64,000 nucleotides of DNA from Roseomonas sp. HF4 (GTDB lineage: Bacteria; Pseudomonadota; Alphaproteobacteria; Acetobacterales; Acetobacteraceae), in contig NZ_STGD01000012.1 in assembly GCF_005222755.1 (NCBI RefSeq), positions 62,001 to 126,000 of the forward strand, given 5' to 3'. Below are positions 60,688-64,000 of this stretch, piece by piece. Each line of letters starts with the position of its first letter. Within the stretch, counting starts at the first letter, position 1. Under the pieces are notes generated by a model that saw only the letters and a program-made list of their open reading frames with translations, ran no database searches and was not told the origin of the DNA. A program made the position numbers and the translations under genes.

Positions 60688-61659
60688 TCAGCCCTCGGCG
60701 CCGCGCAATTCGGCGCGGTCGAAGCGGAAGCCGAGGTTGCAGAACTCGCAGGTCATGGTGATCGTCCCTTCCTCGGCCATGTGGTCGAGATCCTCCTCCC
60801 CGAAGCCCGCCAGCACGCCGGCCAGCTTCGCCCGCGAACAGCGGCAGCCGTAGGAGAGCGCGCGCGGGCGGTCGAGCGCCAGCCCCTCAAGCGAGAACAG
60901 GCGGTGCAGCAGCCGCTCGCCCGGCAGGGCGTCGTCCAGCAGTTCCGCATCGGTCAGCGTGGCAGCCAGCGCGACGGCGGTGCGCCAGGCCTCGTCCTCG
61001 GCCTCCCGGTCCATGTCCGCGCCGATGCCGCCATCGCCCGCCACGCGCTCGAGGATCAGCGCGCCGGCGCGCCAGCCGGCCGCCGTCTGCGCGCAGGCCA
61101 GGTGGACATGGGTCGCGAGCTGTTCCGAGGTCCGGAAATAGGTGCCCGTCATGCCGGTGAGGGTCTCGCCCTCGATCGCGACGATGCCCTGGTAGCGGTC
61201 CATCTCGGGCCCCTGGTCGCAGGTGAAGGCGAGGTAGCCCTGGCCGAGCAGCGCGGCGGCGGACGGCGCCGCACCGTCCGCCAGCAGCGGCGCCAGCCGG
61301 TCGTCCTGCGCGCGGGCATAGCCGCGCAGCGCGCCCGCATCGGTGCAGTCCGCCAGCAGCATCGGCACCGGCCCGTCGCCCTTGGCCTGCAGCGAGAACG
61401 ACCCGCGGAACTTCAGCGCGGCGGCGAGCCCGGCGGTGAGCGCCAGCGCCTCCCCCGCCAGCGCCGTGACGGCGGGATGGGTGTCGTGCCGGGTCAGCAG
61501 CGCATCGGCCAGCGGGCCGAGCCGCACGAGCCGCCCACGCACCGGCTGCCGGTGCAGGTGGAAGGGCTGGACCCCGCGCGCGACCACGATGTCGGGCACC
61601 GGCGGGCGATCGTGGTTCAGGAAATCGGGGGTGCGGGAGGGTTCGGTGGGGCTGGACAC
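60688..61659 (-). CDS. hslO: Redox-regulated chaperone Hsp33
   Basis: Holdase activated by oxidative unfolding. The four zinc-binding cysteines are C272 and C274 in YGCRCSR and C304 and C307 in CEFCNLGF, arranged as CxC and CxxC. The N-terminal core includes GEALALTAGLAAALKFRGSFSLQAKGDGPV and GTYFRTSEQLATHVHLA. GTG 61659 gives MSSPTEPSRTPDFLNHD; the in-frame region further upstream is low-complexity and lacks family support. The length of 323 aa is slightly above the E. coli protein. The gene is on the same strand as argF but separated by a probable terminator. Confidence 0.93.
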   Translation of the reverse strand: MSSPTEPSRTPDFLNHDRPPVPDIVVARGVQPFHLHRQPVRGRLVRLGPLADALLTRHDTHPAVTALAGEALALTAGLAAALKFRGSFSLQAKGDGPVPMLLADCTDAGALRGYARAQDDRLAPLLADGAAPSAAALLGQGYLAFTCDQGPEMDRYQGIVAIEGETLTGMTGTYFRTSEQLATHVHLACAQTAAGWRAGALILERVAGDGGIGADMDREAEDEAWRTAVALAATLTDAELLDDALPGERLLHRLFSLEGLALDRPRALSYGCRCSRAKLAGVLAGFGEEDLDHMAEEGTITMTCEFCNLGFRFDRAELRGAEG

Positions 61660-61840
61660 GAGGCCTAGATAGGGCGGGAGCGCGGCGACGTCCAAGCCGG
61701 GACCATGCTTCGGGCGCAGGGGCGGCATCCCGAGCGGCACAGCCCCCCATTCCATGGGACCGGGCGCCGCATCACCCGGCATCGCGGCGCCTCGCGGACG
61801 CCGGTTCCCGAAGGTCCTTCGGCATTCGGTGGTGCGGTCT

Positions 61841-61859
61841 GGAGGGGCGGCGCCCCTCC
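61841..61859 (-). terminator. Hairpin after argF, probable terminator
   Basis: GGAGGGGCG and CGCCCCTCC arms around a single G; as a real hairpin the stem is about 7 bp with a 5-base loop. It lies six bases beyond the argF stop on the minus strand. No T run follows, so termination may need Rho. Confidence 0.55.
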
Positions 61860-61865
61860 GGTGCC

Positions 61866-62819
61866 TCAGGCCAGCCCCAGCGCCCACATCAGCACGCCCT
61901 TCTGGGCGTGCAGGCGGTTCTCGGCCTCGTCGAAAACCACCGATTGCGGGCCGTCCATCACCTCGTCGGTGATCTCCTCCCCGCGATGCGCGGGCAGGCA
62001 GTGCATGACGATCGCATCGGGGGCCGCGCGCTTCAGCAGCGCCGCGTTGAGCTGGTAGGGCGCCAGCAGGTTGTGCCGGCTGACCGTCGCCGCGTCCGGC
62101 GTCTCGTCGGACATCGAGACCCAGGTGTCGGTGACGACGCAGCGCGCATCGGCCACTGCCGCGATCGGGTCGTTGGTGAGCTCGATCCGCGCCCCTTCGC
62201 GGCGCGCCCAGGCGATCAGCTCGGCCGGCGGCGCGAGTTCGGGCGGCGTCGCGATGCGCAGCGTGAAGCCGAAGCGTGCCGCCGCCTGGATGAAGGACTG
62301 CGCGACGTTGTTGCCATCCCCGGTCCAGGCCACGACCTGGCCGGCGATCGGGCCGCGATGTTCCTCGAAGGTCATCACGTCGGCCATGATCTGGCAGGGG
62401 TGGGACACGTCGGTCAGGCCGTTGATGACCGGCACCGTGGCGTGTTCGGCGAGTTCGCGGATCTTCTGCACGTTGTCGGTGCGCAGCATGATGGCGTCCA
62501 CGTAGCGCGACAGCACGCGCGCCGTGTCGGCCGGCGTCTCGCCGCGGCCGAGCTGCATGTCCTTCGACGACAGCACGACCACGTCGCCGCCAAGCTGGCG
62601 GATGCCGACCTCGAAGGACACGCGCGTGCGCGTGGACGGCTTCTCGAAGATCAGCGCGACTGTCTTGCCGGCAAGCGGGCGGCCGGACAGCTCGCCGCGC
62701 TTGGCCCGGGCGCCGAGGTCGAGCATGCGCCGCAGCGCGCCCGCGTCGATATCCATGATCTCAAGGAAGTGGCGGGGGGCTTCGGGCCCCCCGCCGACAG
62801 GCTTGAGCACCGCGCTCAC
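61866..62819 (-). CDS. argF: Ornithine carbamoyltransferase ArgF
   Basis: Forms citrulline from ornithine and carbamoyl phosphate. Motifs: FEKPSTRTR (carbamoyl phosphate binding), [54 protein letters not shown] and the ornithine-side [12 protein letters not shown]. 317 aa is a normal length. The start is GTG 62819, overlapping the argD stop as GTGA, so argD and argF are translationally coupled. This argD-argF order is common in alphaproteobacteria. A hairpin after the stop probably ends the operon. Confidence 0.97.
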   Translation of the reverse strand: MSAVLKPVGGGPEAPRHFLEIMDIDAGALRRMLDLGARAKRGELSGRPLAGKTVALIFEKPSTRTRVSFEVGIRQLGGDVVVLSSKDMQLGRGETPADTARVLSRYVDAIMLRTDNVQKIRELAEHATVPVINGLTDVSHPCQIMADVMTFEEHRGPIAGQVVAWTGDGNNVAQSFIQAAARFGFTLRIATPPELAPPAELIAWARREGARIELTNDPIAAVADARCVVTDTWVSMSDETPDAATVSRHNLLAPYQLNAALLKRAAPDAIVMHCLPAHRGEEITDEVMDGPQSVVFDEAENRLHAQKGVLMWALGLA

Positions 62820-64000
62820 TGCGCCGCCGCCTGGGCGGCTCCGGGCGTCAGGCGGCGGCAGGCGCGGTCGAGCAGGTCGACCGCCTCGTCCGCCTCGGCC
62901 TCGGTGATGATGAGCGGCGGCGCGACGCGCAGCACGTTCATCCCCGCCGCCACCGTCAGCAGGCCTTCCTGCACCGCGGCGGCCTGCATGTCGCCGTTGG
63001 AGACCTCGGGCTTCAGTTGCAGGCCGAGCAGCAGGCCGGCGCCGCGCACGCCCTCGACGACCGAGGGGTGACGATCCGCCAGGCCGAGCATGCCGCGCCA
63101 GAGATGCCGCGCGACGCGGTCGACGCCGTCCAGGAACCCCGGCGCCATCACCACGTCCATGACGGCGAGGCCGGCCGCGCAGGCCAGCGGATTGCCGCCA
63201 TAGGTCGTGCCGTGGGTGCCGGGCTTGAGGTGCTTCGCCACCTTCTCCTTCGCCAGGATCGCGCCGAGCGGGAAGCCGCCGCCGATGCCCTTGGCGCTCG
63301 ACATGACGTCGGGCTCGATCCCCGCCCACTGGTGCGCCCAGAGCTTGCCGGAACGCCCCATGCCGGTCTGCACCTCATCGAGCGCCAGCAGCAGGCCGTA
63401 TTCGTCGCAGACCTGTCGCAGTTCGCGCAGGAAGCGCAGCGGCGCGGGACGCACGCCGCCCTCGCCCTGGATCGGCTCGATCATGATGCCCGCGGTCTGC
63501 GGCGTGATGGCCGCGCGGACCGCGTTCATGTTGTCGAAGGGCACATGGGTAAAGCCCTCGACCACCGGGCCGAAGCCGGCCAGGTACTTCTCGTTGCCCG
63601 TGGCCGCCAGCATGGCCAGGGTGCGGCCGTGGAAGGCGCCGTCGAAGCAGATCATCCCGAAGCGCTCGGGGTGGCCGTTCTCGGCATGGTACTTCCGCAC
63701 CGCCTTCACCATGCCCTCGTTCGCCTCGGCGCCCGAATTGCAGAAGAAGACGCTGTCCGCGAAGGACGCCGCCACGTGGCGCGCGGCCAGTTCCTCGGCC
63801 TGCGGCACGCGATAGAGGTTCGAGACGTGCATGACGCGCGCCGCCTGCTCGGCGATGGCGCGCGTCAGGTGCGGGTGGCCGTGGCCGAGCGAGGAGGTCG
63901 CGATGCCCGCGCCGAAATCCAGGAATCGTCGCCCGTCCACCGTCCACAGGCGCGCCCCTTCGCCCTTCTCGAAGGCGAGGTCGGCACGGTTGTAGGTCGG
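62816..64000 (-). CDS. argD: Acetylornithine aminotransferase ArgD (N-terminus beyond the window)
   Basis: PLP-dependent class III aminotransferase converting N-acetylglutamate semialdehyde to N-acetylornithine. The open frame reaches the right edge with [19 protein letters not shown], so only the first few residues are missing. Motifs: [61 protein letters not shown] and [16 protein letters not shown] with the PLP lysine, TYGGNPLAC. The C-terminus overlaps argF by 4 bp. Confidence 0.96.
   Translation of the reverse strand, partial: PTYNRADLAFEKGEGARLWTVDGRRFLDFGAGIATSSLGHGHPHLTRAIAEQAARVMHVSNLYRVPQAEELAARHVAASFADSVFFCNSGAEANEGMVKAVRKYHAENGHPERFGMICFDGAFHGRTLAMLAATGNEKYLAGFGPVVEGFTHVPFDNMNAVRAAITPQTAGIMIEPIQGEGGVRPAPLRFLRELRQVCDEYGLLLALDEVQTGMGRSGKLWAHQWAGIEPDVMSSAKGIGGGFPLGAILAKEKVAKHLKPGTHGTTYGGNPLACAAGLAVMDVVMAPGFLDGVDRVARHLWRGMLGLADRHPSVVEGVRGAGLLLGLQLKPEVSNGDMQAAAVQEGLLTVAAGMNVLRVAPPLIITEAEADEAVDLLDRACRRLTPGAAQAAAQ

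Overview
The window is GC-rich (about 70% by eye) and densely coded, and it looks like chromosome of an alphaproteobacterium close to Acetobacteraceae/Rhodospirillales (Roseomonas-like). Pointers are an IalB-family protein, a very large NAD-dependent glutamate dehydrogenase, metZ behind a SAM-II-type riboswitch, SecB, two orphan Bug-type solute receptors and several small secreted proteins with little similarity I can name. This placement is inference; no 16S rRNA is present.

Layout. 1-1.5 kb: end of a histidine operon (hisF-hisE) and a HIT protein. 1.5-9.2 kb: a CigR-like exported protein, rsmI head-to-head with a penicillin-binding-protein activator lipoprotein, a PhoR-like kinase, a flavin monooxygenase, rlmN and an IalB protein. 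9.3-14.2 kb: a two-domain methyltransferase, a Bug receptor, secB, hemH and a HAD phosphatase. 14.2-18.3 kb: a detached type VI secretion spike module (VgrG, a DUF6931-like protein, PAAR), followed by two palindromic elements and an opposing lipoprotein gene. 19.25-22.2 kb: a lower-GC glycosyltransferase/membrane-protein island flanked by 29-bp direct repeats. 22-37 kb: nitronate monooxygenase-like gene, pnp, a WecA-like transferase, a same-strand row of envelope proteins (YjbF lipoprotein, EF-hand protein, a five-repeat secreted protein, an OmpA-like mini-protein coupled to a JmjC oxygenase) and the NAD-GDH.

37-42.2 kb is a tightly packed transport-plus-catabolism operon (ABC importer, DUF1445 hydro-lyase, HpcH-type aldolase). 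42.6-49.3 kb holds an atypical SDR, an orphan regulator, an orphan response regulator, an amidohydrolase, and a MarR regulator divergent from VOC/SRPBCC/DUF1428 genes with a perfect palindrome between them. 49.3-51.6 kb is mobile-element debris: a truncated integrase fused to the C-terminal part of a Fic-family gene that carries a frameshift at a G8 tract, next to tRNA-Gly(CCC). 52.4-64 kb: SAM-II riboswitch-metZ, a LysE exporter, apaG, folE, an XRE regulator with a clear operator paired with an unknown protein, an M28-like protein with lost metal ligands, a second Bug receptor, RidA, a lipoprotein, hslO, and argD-argF at the right edge.

The main unexplained signals are a family of three ~110-140 bp intergenic dyad elements (10.5, 36.9 and 58.4 kb), the flanked glycosyltransferase island, the five-fold repeat secreted protein with its envelope neighbours, and the integrase-Fic chimera.
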